Assembly (NCBI RefSeq): GCF_001729245.1
Contig: NZ_CP015217.1
Span: 2,160,001 to 2,224,000 of the forward strand
DNA: 64,000 nucleotides
Direction of reading: 5' to 3'
Source: Leptospira tipperaryensis
GTDB taxonomy: Bacteria; Spirochaetota; Leptospiria; Leptospirales; Leptospiraceae
Shown here piece after piece: positions 22,327-35,413 of this stretch. Position 1 is the stretch's first letter. Each line of letters opens with the position of its first letter. The position numbers and the translations under genes are program-made. The notes below the pieces were generated by a model. It did not search any database. It worked only from the letters and a program-made list of their open reading frames with translations, and had not been told where the DNA came from.

Positions 22327-24018
22327 ATGTTTTATACCGAACTCAATGCAAAAATAGATTATTCAAGAGATAACTTGAGATGGAACGCCTGGGGAGCATA
22401 CGGCCAAGACTTTTTTAGAGTGGGTCAAATGCAGGAGATTCTGGAATTTCTTTCTGAAGAATTCAACGTCACCGAAATCCGAAAAACGCCTCCCGTTGCG
22501 TTAGAAGAAGTGACCCTTCCCAAATCCGCGCTTAGCCCCGCACAAATCCGCGAACTGAGTAAGATCAGCGGAACCAAACATTTTTCTACAGAGCGCAGAG
22601 AGAGAGTTTTCCATTCCGCCGGAAAAAGTTACTACGACGTTCTCAGACTTTCCTTCAATACTCTCAAACATTTCGTAGATGGGGTCATCTACCCCGGAAA
22701 AGAATCTGAAATCGCAAAAATTTTAGAATACTGTTCCAAAAATCAAATCACCGTTATCCCGTTTGGCGGCGGTTCTTCCGTCGTTGGCGGTCTGGAAGTT
22801 CTTAAGGGAAAAGGTCAGAAGTCGGTTCTTTCCCTCGATACGACTCGAATGGACGGGCTCATCCGTTTGGACAAAGAAAGTCATCTCGCCACTTTCCAAG
22901 CCGGAATCTACGGACCAAAATTGGAAAAGATTCTAAACGATCAGGGTTTTACCCTCGGACATTTTCCACAGTCTTTTGAATATTCTACACTCGGAGGTTG
23001 GATCGCTGCGAGAAGCGCGGGACAACAATCCAATCGTTACGGAAAAATTGAAGAAATTCTTACCTGTTTAAAAGTAGTAACTCCTTCCGGAGTTGTGGAA
23101 ACTTTGAGAGATCCCGCTTCTTCCACTGGACCGGATCTCAATCAAATCTTTGCGGGAAGCGAAGGTTTACTCGGAATCATCTCCGAAGTGACGATCAAGA
23201 TTCATAAACTTCCGGAAACCAGAAAGTATTTTGGAATCGTTTTCCCGAACTTTTCAGCCGGTTTGAATTTTATCAAAGAAGTAAACCACAGAGAAATTCC
23301 GACTTCCATGATTCGACTTTCCGATACCAACGAAACTCGCCTGTATCAGACGTTAGGCACGCTTGGTAAGAAAAACACTCCTGCTCGCTGGTTAAAAAAT
23401 AAGATCCAAAACGCAGTTCTCAGCTGGAAATCGATCGGAGAAGATAAATGTGTGATTCTTCTAGGAATGGACGGAACCAAACTGGATGTGGCTCAGAACT
23501 TCGCTAAAATCAAAAAGGTAATTCCGATGTTCGGAGGTTTGTACGCGGGAACTCACCTCGGCGAACAATGGATTCATTCCAGATACAATATGCCATTCTT
23601 ACGCAATCACGTAATGGAGAATGGAATCGGAGTGGATACGATGGAAACTTCCACGACATACGATCGGGTGCTTCATCTTCATAAAGAAGGCGTCGCCGCT
23701 CTTGAAAAATCGATTCCGGGTTCTATCGCGATGTGTCATATCTCTCACAGTTATCACGAGGGAGCTTGTCTCTACTACACGATCATCTTTCCGATGGATT
23801 CTAAAAAACCCGCCGATCAGTGGTTCAAAATGAAACGAACCGTCTCGGATTGTTTTATCCAAAACGGAGCTCCGATTTCCCATCACCACGGAGTCGGTTT
23901 TGATCATAAGTCTTGGTATGAAAAGTCCACGTCCAAACCCGCCTTATTGGGTTTGAGGGCGTTTAAAAAAGAGATCGATAAAAAAGAGATCTTAAATCCT
24001 GGGAAAGTTTTTTACTAA
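22327..24018 (+). CDS. Alkyldihydroxyacetonephosphate synthase-like FAD oxidase
   Basis: I use ATG 22327 (563 residues) with a purine-rich AGAGAG upstream; a GTG at 22282 is possible. The N-terminus has a short helical motif, then a PCMH-type FAD domain with 'PFGGGSSVVGG' near 145-155. The C-terminal half has the AGPS features 'SRYNMPFLRNHVMENGI', 'MCHISHSYHEGACLYY' and 'SHHHGVG'. AGPS exchanges the acyl group of acyl-DHAP for a fatty alcohol, making ether lipids. Many bacterial relatives act on other substrates, so this is a family call. A terminator hairpin follows. Confidence 0.85.
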   Translation: MFYTELNAKIDYSRDNLRWNAWGAYGQDFFRVGQMQEILEFLSEEFNVTEIRKTPPVALEEVTLPKSALSPAQIRELSKISGTKHFSTERRERVFHSAGKSYYDVLRLSFNTLKHFVDGVIYPGKESEIAKILEYCSKNQITVIPFGGGSSVVGGLEVLKGKGQKSVLSLDTTRMDGLIRLDKESHLATFQAGIYGPKLEKILNDQGFTLGHFPQSFEYSTLGGWIAARSAGQQSNRYGKIEEILTCLKVVTPSGVVETLRDPASSTGPDLNQIFAGSEGLLGIISEVTIKIHKLPETRKYFGIVFPNFSAGLNFIKEVNHREIPTSMIRLSDTNETRLYQTLGTLGKKNTPARWLKNKIQNAVLSWKSIGEDKCVILLGMDGTKLDVAQNFAKIKKVIPMFGGLYAGTHLGEQWIHSRYNMPFLRNHVMENGIGVDTMETSTTYDRVLHLHKEGVAALEKSIPGSIAMCHISHSYHEGACLYYTIIFPMDSKKPADQWFKMKRTVSDCFIQNGAPISHHHGVGFDHKSWYEKSTSKPALLGLRAFKKEIDKKEILNPGKVFY

Positions 24019-24036
24019 GAATAAGAATCGTTTCAC

Positions 24037-24078
24037 CAAAAGGGGACTTTCTACCAATTCAAAAAAGCCCCTTTTGTT
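24037..24078 (+). terminator. Terminator of the alkyl-DHAP-synthase-like gene
   Basis: CAAAAGGGG (24037-24045) pairs perfectly with CCCCTTTTG (24068-24076), 19 bases after the stop codon. Confidence 0.65.
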
Positions 24079-24109
24079 CAACCTCTAGATCCTAAACCGA
24101 CAAGGGAGC

Positions 24110-24222
24110 TGAATCTTCAAAAAAAAATCTGTCGTAACAACGACAGAACTCCGTAAAACGAGCGCCCCACCCTGATTGGGTGGAGGTGGAGAGGTGGCGG
24201 GAAAAAATCGGGGAAGCTTTCC
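24110..24222 (+). repeat. Dispersed hairpin element, copy A
   Basis: It begins with 25 bases (24110-24134) identical to the start of copy B at 54406. It then forms TCTGTCGT-AACA-ACGACAGA, then CCACCC-TGATT-GGGTGG, and ends in a GGTGGCGG...GGGAAGCTTTCC block like that in copy B. Confidence 0.7.
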
Positions 24223-24270
24223 ATACCAGAGAATAAACCTTTTCACAAGCACAAAAATTTTCCTCCGCGT

Positions 24271-24284
24271 GTAGGATCTCTTAC
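24271..24284. repeat. Short palindromic motif GTAGGA-N2-TCTTAC
   Basis: GTAGGATCTCTTAC is an imperfect relative of the GTAGGA-N2-TCCTAC motif that recurs in intergenic DNA in this window. Confidence 0.4.
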
Positions 24285-24463
24285 AAAAGTTCGGATTGGA
24301 TTTTTCTTGATTCTAAAAATCTTTCCAAATTGAGATAGGCTGTCTGTAAAACAGGAAGGACTTGAAATCCGCTCTCAATTGTTTTTCATTTCGACAATCT
24401 ACCGGAACAATTTTCTCTCGCGCTCAAACGTTTTTGACTTTTTAAAGATAGGTTCCTAACCCA

Positions 24464-24494
24464 TAAAAAAGCCGACGTGCAACGCCGGCTTTTC
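24464..24494 (-). terminator. Terminator of the enoyl-CoA hydratase gene
   Basis: On the minus strand AAAGCCGGCG and CGTCGGCTTT form a hairpin followed by TTTTTTATGG. It lies 28 bases past the stop. Confidence 0.8.
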
Positions 24495-24521
24495 CTATAT
24501 TCTTCTTTTCTAAATTAGAAT

Positions 24522-25289
24522 TTACTGAAATACGGGTCTTCTTCTTTCAAGAATGGACTTCATTCCTTCTTGACCATTTCTGGAAAAAACCGCGCTGGAA
24601 AGAAGAGTAACGTCTCTTTCCGCGTTCTTCTCCGCAAAGATACGAACCGGATCTCGAAGAGAAACTTTGATTCCGGTCACGGACTCGATCGCCATATCCT
24701 TGAACTGATCACAATATTTTCTCGCCTTCACCATCATCTCTTCTGCCGAGGTTGCAACGTCGTCGATCAGACCGATCTCTTTGGCTTCTTCCGCTTTCAG
24801 ACCTTTTCCGGAATAGAGAAGATCGCGCGCGGCCGCGATTCCAACTGTTTCCTTTAACATAAAACCCGCGACTGACGGAAAGTTGATTCCGATCTGAGAT
24901 TCCGGAAACCCAAGACGGCCTTTCTTTTCCACCATCATTCGGTAATCGCAAAAAATTGCATATACCGCGCCCAAACCCATCGAATGTCCGTTCATCGCGC
25001 AGACGATCGGTCTTTCAAAAAAAAGAAGTTTAGAAGCCGTATCCAGAGCAAGACGGAGTACGTCTTGAATTTGTTCCAACGTTTTATCCACAAAAATCTC
25101 GGGATTGAATCCGTTGGAAAAAAACTTTTCATTTTTGGAAGTAAGAATGACCGCCTTGATCGTCGGATCCTTTGCAATCGAATCTAGTTTCGCCGAGATC
25201 GTTTTAAAAAAATCTCCATCTAGAGAATTGACCTCGTTTGTTTCGATATAGAGTTCCAAAATATGATTGTTTCTAATTTCAGAAAGCAT
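24522..25289 (-). CDS. Enoyl-CoA hydratase/isomerase family protein
   Basis: The protein has 255 residues, the usual crotonase length. The oxyanion-hole and active-site block 'AMNGHSMGLGAVYAIFCDYR' is present (about 97-116), followed by 'GFPESQIGINFPS' at about 125-140. The family adds water to or isomerises enoyl-CoAs in fatty acid and related pathways; the substrate is not clear. One of the two hydratase Glu residues appears retained in 'FPESQIG'. The ATG has an AGGAG site seven bases upstream, and it is transcribed alone with its own terminator. Confidence 0.9.
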   Translation of the reverse strand: MLSEIRNNHILELYIETNEVNSLDGDFFKTISAKLDSIAKDPTIKAVILTSKNEKFFSNGFNPEIFVDKTLEQIQDVLRLALDTASKLLFFERPIVCAMNGHSMGLGAVYAIFCDYRMMVEKKGRLGFPESQIGINFPSVAGFMLKETVGIAAARDLLYSGKGLKAEEAKEIGLIDDVATSAEEMMVKARKYCDQFKDMAIESVTGIKVSLRDPVRIFAEKNAERDVTLLSSAVFSRNGQEGMKSILERRRPVFQ

Positions 25290-25416
25290 TGTTCGCTCCT
25301 AGTTCAATGAAATGTGAATTACGGACAGTAGTTGGAAAAAATCCAAGCCCGCGTTTTGTATAAGATTCATCCAAAATGATGGACGAAAGAATGCTGTAAA
25401 CCTCGATCTTTCCCAT

Positions 25417-26205
25417 TCAAAACTGAAATTTAGAATCTGGAATCGTCTCCGAGAGAGCGATCTTCTTCATCCTAATTTCGATTTTATTTTGATCCAGATT
25501 CGTTTTGGGTTCCACGATTCTTGTGATCGTAGTCTTGGGCGGGAAGGAAACGACGCCCTGCACTTTTGTGATCGCCTTCAAATTGCTTTTTTTGGAAAGA
25601 AGTTCCACGGAGCTGATTCCAAACTCCGTCATCCAGAACGTGATATCCTCACCCGGTTTTTTTACAAGAATCGCACGTTCGGAAAGATTGACGAACGTAG
25701 GATCCGTCCCTGCGAGCCCGGAGCTATTGTTTGAAAGAAGAGAATACAAAACCGGAAACGGAATCGTGGATTGTTTTTTTCCGCTCGGATCCTTGAACAC
25801 GATATCTCCCATCGGAAGCGTCTGCGTATTTGAATTTGCGGTTTTGATCTGAATCGAAATCCCATCCGTAAAAACTCTCGAAACGATCATTCCGAAAAAC
25901 GGATCCGAAAGTTCGATGTACATCTTTCCGGAAGCGCGGTCGTAGTAGATCTTTCCGTCCGCCGAAAAACTTTCCTTCTTGGGAACAAAGTTCTCGATCC
26001 TCATAGAGAATTCTCCGGAATAAGAACTGTTCTTACTTTCAAGTTCCTTTATGGATTTTAGAATTTTCGCCGCTTCCGGATTTTTGGAGGATAAGAATTT
26101 CAAATTCCCCTTATCAGGAAAGGAAATCTCTTCGATCTGCGGGGTCGTGCAGCCATAAAAGGTCAGTAAGAACATTATACAAATAGAATGTATTTTAAGT
26201 TTCAT
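25417..26205 (-). CDS. Putative outer-membrane lipoprotein (LolB/DUF4292-like)
   Basis: The protein has 262 residues. The signal peptide ends in the spirochaete-type lipobox TFYGC (Cys19), followed by TTPQIEE. The body is beta-rich, with an early 'YSGEFSMRIEN' strand, 'ADGKIYYDRASGKMYIELSD' and 'FFGMIVSR', the arrangement seen in LolA/LolB-like and DUF4292 lipoproteins that bind lipid or lipoprotein tails. The assignment is by shape. It starts 17 bases after the TPR gene on the same strand, so the two probably form an envelope operon. Confidence 0.78.
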   Translation of the reverse strand: MKLKIHSICIMFLLTFYGCTTPQIEEISFPDKGNLKFLSSKNPEAAKILKSIKELESKNSSYSGEFSMRIENFVPKKESFSADGKIYYDRASGKMYIELSDPFFGMIVSRVFTDGISIQIKTANSNTQTLPMGDIVFKDPSGKKQSTIPFPVLYSLLSNNSSGLAGTDPTFVNLSERAILVKKPGEDITFWMTEFGISSVELLSKKSNLKAITKVQGVVSFPPKTTITRIVEPKTNLDQNKIEIRMKKIALSETIPDSKFQF

Positions 26206-26222
26206 TGAATTATCGATTTCTT

Positions 26223-28244
<2,022 letters not shown>

Positions 28245-28378
28245 TCAGGTAACGGGACAGATTTGAGAAGAATGTTCCATACTTCAGGAACCATCCCGTC
28301 AATAGGTCCGGAATTTCATTCTGTGCACAATCCGTCTAGGAGTCGAATCAATTTTCCAAACGATCGGAGCGGTCAATT

Positions 28379-29645
<1,267 letters not shown>

Positions 29646-29671
<26 letters not shown>

Positions 29672-30776
29672 TTACAACGCGACCCATCCTCCCTTTGTGG
29701 ATGTGCTCGTGGAAATTCAAAAAGACTATCTCTCCGACTTCTACAATCCTTCCGGGGCGACTCGGTTTTCCTTAGGAAGACAGGGAAAGATCGAGGAAGC
29801 TCGAAAAATTTTGGAAGACTATACGGGCAAACCCGCAAAGGAGTTTGTATTTTCTTCCACCGGAACCGAAGCCAATCACCTCCTAACGCAGGCAATCGCT
29901 GGAAAATTTTCGGGCTCCGCGATCGTATCCTCCTTGGAACACGCTTCTATGTATTCCGCGTTGGAATACGCGGGCTTCGAGACGCGTAAGATTCGTTCTC
30001 TTTCCAACGGGCAAGTTGATCTTTCTCATCTCAAAACATTGTTGGAAGAAAACCCGGCTCCGATCTTTGTTTTACACGTAGCCAACGAATCGGGCGTCAT
30101 ACAACCTCTCGAAGAAATCTTCGCGCTCGCAAAAGAATACGGAGTTCCCCTATTCTCCGATCTGATGCAATCCTTTGGAAAGATCGAAGTCCCGTTTTCG
30201 ATCTTGAGCGGATTTACGTTTTCGGGTCATAAGATTGGCGCGGGAATGGGAGCCTCCGGGACTTGGATCCGCTCCGATTTGGTTTTTGAAAAAGAATTCG
30301 GAATCTTTCGAGGAGGCAATCAAGAAAACAATCATAGGGCCGGAACCGAAAACTCTCCCGCAATATTAGCTCTTTCGAATGTTCTAAAAAAGAGAATCCC
30401 TGAAACCAAAAAGAAAAACGAGATTCTTAAAACCTATCAAACCAAAATCGAAACTACCTTGGAAGAATGCGGTTGCAAAATCATCGGAAAAGAATCGCCT
30501 CGGATCGTTAGCACTTCCTTTTGTTTACTACCCACCGACGACGTGGATTTTTTTATGCTGGGTTTGGAAGAATCGGGTTTTGTAGTTTCTACGGGTTCTT
30601 CTTGTAAATCCAGATCGAGAGAACCGGCGGCCTCACTTTTGTCCATGGGGTTTACCGAAGAGGAAGCTTTACGTGCGATTCGGATTTCCACCGGTTGGTT
30701 TACCACTGGGGAAGAAGTGGACGCGCTCTGCAAAAAAAACATTCAAGTATTAAAAGCCTTACTTGTTGATTTGTAG
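29646..30776 (+). CDS. Class V aminotransferase, cysteine desulfurase-like
   Basis: The 376-residue protein is PLP dependent. Features are 'YFDYNATHPPF' at the N-terminus, the PLP-stacking His99 in 'SLEHASMYSA', the Schiff-base Lys196 in 'FSGHKIGAGMG' and an active-site loop Cys320 in 'STGSSCKSR', so the desulfurase chemistry (Cys to Ala plus persulfide) is intact. It resembles NifS/IscS and could supply sulfur for Fe-S clusters or tRNA thiolation. No IscU or regulator is adjacent, so the acceptor is unknown. It overlaps the upstream gene by 26 bases. Confidence 0.9.
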
Positions 30777-31054
30777 AGATTGAAAAAACTATCTCTACAG
30801 GGAAGAACGTAAAGAAATACGAACATAGATTCGATTTTTATTTCAACACAATCGAAGTTTCGATTCAAATACAATCTGAGATCGAAGGTATTTTGAACTG
30901 GATTCAGATTTTTTTTCAAGCTCAGACCCCGTTCTAATTCTCAGTCACGATCGTCAGAATCAGACAAACTACATTCATTTTTAAGAATACATCAAAACCG
31001 TAAAAAAGAAAGTTTCCCGAGAAACGGATTCCAAAACAAAAACAAGGCTCTCTT

Positions 31055-31696
31055 TTGAAAACCAATTCTTCACAAAACTTCCTCTCCCAAATTTGCATCT
31101 GGATCGGATGTTATTTTGTTCTATCCTCCTGCGCCATTGGCGGAATCGAAGGCAACAAACCTCTCGTTAAAATTCCTAAGAATTCGAATATGGAAGTGCT
31201 TCGTATCAATTTGATATATGGAGAGACGGACAATTTATTTGGACTGAATATAGGACTCTCGAATGAAGTCCGGCATGATCTAACAGGAATTCAAATTGGA
31301 ATTCTAAACCGTGCTAAGAACGGACCGTTTTCCATCCAAGTCGGTTTATACAATCAACTAGACGGAGTGGGTTATGCGATTCGAACAGGTTTGATCAACT
31401 ATGGGGGAAAAAACTCCATGTATCATCAAAATATTCCTATCTATCTGCTCGGAGGCGTCACCTTAGGGGCGATCAATTTAGATTCCGAAGGAGGGGCGAA
31501 TGTGGGTATCGCCAATCTTTTCGTTAGCGGATTCAATGTGGGATTTCTCAATGTATTGACGAGCGGATTTACAATCGGATTGATCAATCACGGATTCGGT
31601 AATACGTTCAGCCTTGGAATCATCAATTACTGCGAATTTGGACCTTTGTACGTAATGATCCTCGCAAACTACTGTTATTATCCAGATAGAGAATAA
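31055..31696 (+). CDS. Tandem G-x-x-N repeat lipoprotein, member 1
   Basis: The protein has 213 residues and a TTG start. The signal ends in the lipobox VLSSC. After a linker comes the family hallmark 'EVLRINLIYGETDNLFGLNI', then repeats of about 11-20 residues of the form G-hydrophobic-x-hydrophobic-G-hydrophobic-hydrophobic-N (for example 'GIQIGILN', 'SIQVGLYN', 'FNVGFLN'). The C-terminus is 'FGPLYVMILANYC'. The repeat pattern suggests a beta-solenoid, one strand per unit. No enzyme motif is present. It is the most divergent of four adjacent paralogues and the first of the array. Surface or periplasmic lipoprotein; function unknown. Confidence 0.82.
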   Translation: MKTNSSQNFLSQICIWIGCYFVLSSCAIGGIEGNKPLVKIPKNSNMEVLRINLIYGETDNLFGLNIGLSNEVRHDLTGIQIGILNRAKNGPFSIQVGLYNQLDGVGYAIRTGLINYGGKNSMYHQNIPIYLLGGVTLGAINLDSEGGANVGIANLFVSGFNVGFLNVLTSGFTIGLINHGFGNTFSLGIINYCEFGPLYVMILANYCYYPDRE

Positions 31697-31785
31697 CCTT
31701 AGAATTCTCAAAAATCAAACGATTCGAACGAATGAAATATTTTTTTGAATAAAACGAATCAGAGAATCTAAGAATTAAAACGAGG

Positions 31786-31814
31786 TTGACAAACTTTCAT
31801 TTTCTGTGATAAAA
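31786..31814 (+). promoter_or_regulatory. Putative sigma70-type promoter of repeat-lipoprotein genes 2-3
   Basis: A perfect TTGACA at 31786-31791 is followed after 16 bases by GATAAA (31808-31813). It lies 30 bases before the ATG of member 2. Confidence 0.6.
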
Positions 31815-31843
31815 GCACTCACAAATTTCAGCACAAAACAAAC

Positions 31844-32551
31844 ATGAAAATTAGAATTCAATACAACCCTTTTTCCGTCATTCTATTCAGCTGGATCCTT
31901 TTGAGCAACTGCGGCCTTGCATTGACTCCCCGCATAACAACGAAAATACCCCCCAAGACCGAAACAGAAGTCTTTCGACTCAATCTGATTTACGGCGAAG
32001 TAAAGACCCTCGCCGGAATCAACGTAGGATTGTTAAACGAAGTCCAAGAAAATCTCTACGGCGCCCAGCTCGGAATCGTAAATTTTTCAGAAGGTAAAAC
32101 CTACGGTTTTCAAGTAGCGATCGTCAACGCAGCAAAAAACAAGGGTTTCGGAATTCAAGCCGGAATCGTAAACTCCACAAACGGGGATTCCAAAGGAATC
32201 CAAGCGGGAATTATCAACTTAGGAGGCGATAAACAAGGTTATGACCTAACGATCGGAGTCGGAAATTATAAAACGAGCGGTCTTATGATCGGAGTCACGA
32301 ATCTCTCCTCTCAAGGAATCAATCTCGGTGCTTTGAATGAAAATTCTCAAGGGTTCAACCTTGGGGTTTTGAATATTCAAGGAAGCGGAGTTAACGTTGG
32401 AATTTTTAACGGAGGGTCCGGAGTTCATATCGGACTTTTCAACTCTGCAGGAGAAGACGAAGCGGAACCTCCTACGATGCAATTTGGACTTCTCAATTTT
32501 TGCGGAAAGGGAAGATTTCCCGTTATGATCGGATTTAACTATTGTAAATAA
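31844..32551 (+). CDS. Tandem G-x-x-N repeat lipoprotein, member 2
   Basis: The protein has 235 residues and lipobox LLSNC. It carries the same 'EVFRLNLIYGEVKTLAGINV' hallmark as the other members and about eleven repeat units ('GINVGLLN', 'GAQLGIVN', 'GIQAGIVN', 'GVNVGIFN', 'GVHIGLFN'). It ends in 'GRFPVMIGFNYC'. A good promoter precedes it, and member 3 starts two bases after its stop. Relative to member 1 it has extra units, so the family varies by repeat number, as expected of a solenoid. Confidence 0.85.
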   Translation: MKIRIQYNPFSVILFSWILLSNCGLALTPRITTKIPPKTETEVFRLNLIYGEVKTLAGINVGLLNEVQENLYGAQLGIVNFSEGKTYGFQVAIVNAAKNKGFGIQAGIVNSTNGDSKGIQAGIINLGGDKQGYDLTIGVGNYKTSGLMIGVTNLSSQGINLGALNENSQGFNLGVLNIQGSGVNVGIFNGGSGVHIGLFNSAGEDEAEPPTMQFGLLNFCGKGRFPVMIGFNYCK

Positions 32552-32553
32552 CT

Positions 32554-33276
32554 ATGAAACATAAGAATTCTTTAAATTACTTTTTTATCATTTTCCTTTT
32601 GAGCGCCCTTTCGGTTTTCACTCTGAACTGCGGAGTCGGCGGACTACGAGGGGAAAAATCCTTTGTGAGAGCTCCTGCAAAGACCGAAACGGAACTCGTG
32701 AGAGTCAACCTCCTCTACGGAGAAGTGAATAAACTCTACGGAGTCAATCTCGGAGTGATCAATACGGTCAAAGATCGATTGGTCGGAGTTCAAGTCGGCG
32801 GAGTCAATTTTTCAGACGGAAAAACATACGGCGCTCAGCTCTCCCTCTACAATGAGGCGAAGAATGGAGGTTTCACCATCCAAGCAGGCGGGGTGAATAA
32901 AGTCGAAGAAACCGGCGCGGGAATCCAATTAGGTCTTTATAACAGGGCTTCGAACGTAGGAATCTATCTGACCGCGGGCTTATATAACAAAGGCAGTAGC
33001 GGAGCAACGATCGGTCTTATCAACAACGAGGGCTTAGGAATCAACGTAGGCGGGATCAATTACGGATATGGAGTCAATCTTGGACTCTTCAATTGGGGCA
33101 AGGGATTGAGCGTGGGCGCGATCAATGTCGGAGAGGACGGAAATTTTCAAATAGGAGTTTTGAATTTTTGTTCGGAAGGTCCGTTTCCCATCATGATCAT
33201 CGCAAACTATTGTTCCAAATCGGGAACGGCGGCGACGGAAGAAAAAGTAGAAGCAAAAACAACGCCGATCAAGTAA
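32554..33276 (+). CDS. Tandem G-x-x-N repeat lipoprotein, member 3
   Basis: The protein has 240 residues with a signal ending at Cys26 in 'VFTLNCGVGG'. It holds 'ELVRVNLLYGEVNKLYGVNL', then about eleven repeats such as 'YGVNLGVIN', 'VGVQVGGVN', 'AGIQLGLYN' and 'YGVNLGLFN', and ends with 'GPFPIMIIANYCSKSG' plus a short polar tail. Its units are the most regular of the four: about 15 residues early, shrinking to 11 late. It lies two bases after member 2 and is clearly cotranscribed with it. Confidence 0.86.
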   Translation: MKHKNSLNYFFIIFLLSALSVFTLNCGVGGLRGEKSFVRAPAKTETELVRVNLLYGEVNKLYGVNLGVINTVKDRLVGVQVGGVNFSDGKTYGAQLSLYNEAKNGGFTIQAGGVNKVEETGAGIQLGLYNRASNVGIYLTAGLYNKGSSGATIGLINNEGLGINVGGINYGYGVNLGLFNWGKGLSVGAINVGEDGNFQIGVLNFCSEGPFPIMIIANYCSKSGTAATEEKVEAKTTPIK

Positions 33277-33318
33277 GAATCAGTTATCGGTGAATCGCGT
33301 TTTCGGTGGACTCTAACT

Positions 33319-34098
33319 TTGAATCCTGGTTTCCGCGTGATTACGAATTGTTTTTTACCCAAGTTTCTTTTTCCTTTTCTTGTTTTCGTGTTTGTTAGCG
33401 CCTGCGGGGTCGCGTTAACACCTCGGTTAACTGCCAAAATTCCATCCGAAGCAGAAACGGAAGTGTTTCGGCTCAATCTGATTTACGGCGAACTAAGAAC
33501 ACTCTACGGGATCAATGTAGGCGTTAAGAATTTTGCCAATCGTCTCATCGGAACTCAGATCGGAATCATCAACTCGGCAGAAAACGCAAGCGGCCTGCAA
33601 ATTGGATTCGCTAACAATGCGGGATCGGAACACGGCACTTTGAAAATCGGAATTTTCAATTTTAATTTCTTTTTGGATTCAGGAAGATCCCATCCACGTC
33701 CATGCTCGGATGTAGAAATCGAAACTCAAGTCGCAAAAAATGCCAGCGTATCGATTGGCGCCGCCAACATCCTGAGCGGACGATTCAACTTCGGAATTTT
33801 CAATTGGGGAGAAGGTCTCAACGTTGGACTTGTAAACATGAACGAGGGCAGTTCCGTTAGTTTAGGAATTGTGAATATAGGAACAAACTTGGAAGTTTCG
33901 CCTAAAGAGAAACGGGCGATTAGTTTCGGAATCTTCAATTCAGGAACTCATAAAGAAGAATTCCAAATCGGGATCATTAACTATTGTCCGAATAATACGA
34001 TCCCCATCCTGATCCTCGCAAACTATTGTTCCCAATCTGAATCAGAAACCCCTGCTTCAACAGCGGCAACCGAGATCAAAACAGAGCCTTTAAAATAA
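33319..34098 (+). CDS. Tandem G-x-x-N repeat lipoprotein, member 4
   Basis: The protein has 259 residues and a TTG start preceded by GGTGGA. A signal-like segment ends at Cys29 in 'VFVSACGVAL'. The hallmark 'EVFRLNLIYGELRTLYGINV' is kept. An insertion at about 112-140 ('NFFLDSGRSHPRPCSDVE') breaks the repeat series, which then resumes with 'FNFGIFNWGEGLNVGLVN'. The C-terminus is 'TIPILILANYCSQ'. It is the last of the four paralogues, 42 bases after member 3, and is followed by a long hairpin. Same family, function unknown. Confidence 0.84.
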   Translation: MNPGFRVITNCFLPKFLFPFLVFVFVSACGVALTPRLTAKIPSEAETEVFRLNLIYGELRTLYGINVGVKNFANRLIGTQIGIINSAENASGLQIGFANNAGSEHGTLKIGIFNFNFFLDSGRSHPRPCSDVEIETQVAKNASVSIGAANILSGRFNFGIFNWGEGLNVGLVNMNEGSSVSLGIVNIGTNLEVSPKEKRAISFGIFNSGTHKEEFQIGIINYCPNNTIPILILANYCSQSESETPASTAATEIKTEPLK

Positions 34099-34101
34099 TC
34101 A

Positions 34102-34143
34102 ATTCTAAAAATAGAATGAATTACTACATTCTATTTTTAGAAT
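34102..34143. terminator. 17-bp perfect hairpin between convergent genes
   Basis: Two 17-base arms (34102-34118 and 34127-34143) are exact reverse complements with an 8-base loop. The stem is AT-rich. It lies between the repeat-lipoprotein array and the convergent dGTPase gene and likely serves both. Confidence 0.7.
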
Positions 34144-34144
34144 A

Positions 34145-35290
<1,146 letters not shown>

Positions 35291-35413
35291 TATCCTAAAA
35301 AATCGGGCACTTTTCCCAAAAGTCTCCTTACTTTTTTTGTTTGTTTACTGCTATTTTAAAGGAGCCAGATTTTAATGTCTCTGAAATCCTAACCCAAGGC
35401 GTTACAAGTAGGA

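Larger units (their letters stand above)
24079..24463. other. Gene-free interval holding a dispersed repeat
   Basis: No gene is seen in the roughly 500-base gap between 24019 and 24521. It holds a terminator at each end, a dispersed hairpin element (24110-24222) that recurs near 54.4 kb, and a 14-base palindromic motif at 24271. Confidence 0.6.
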
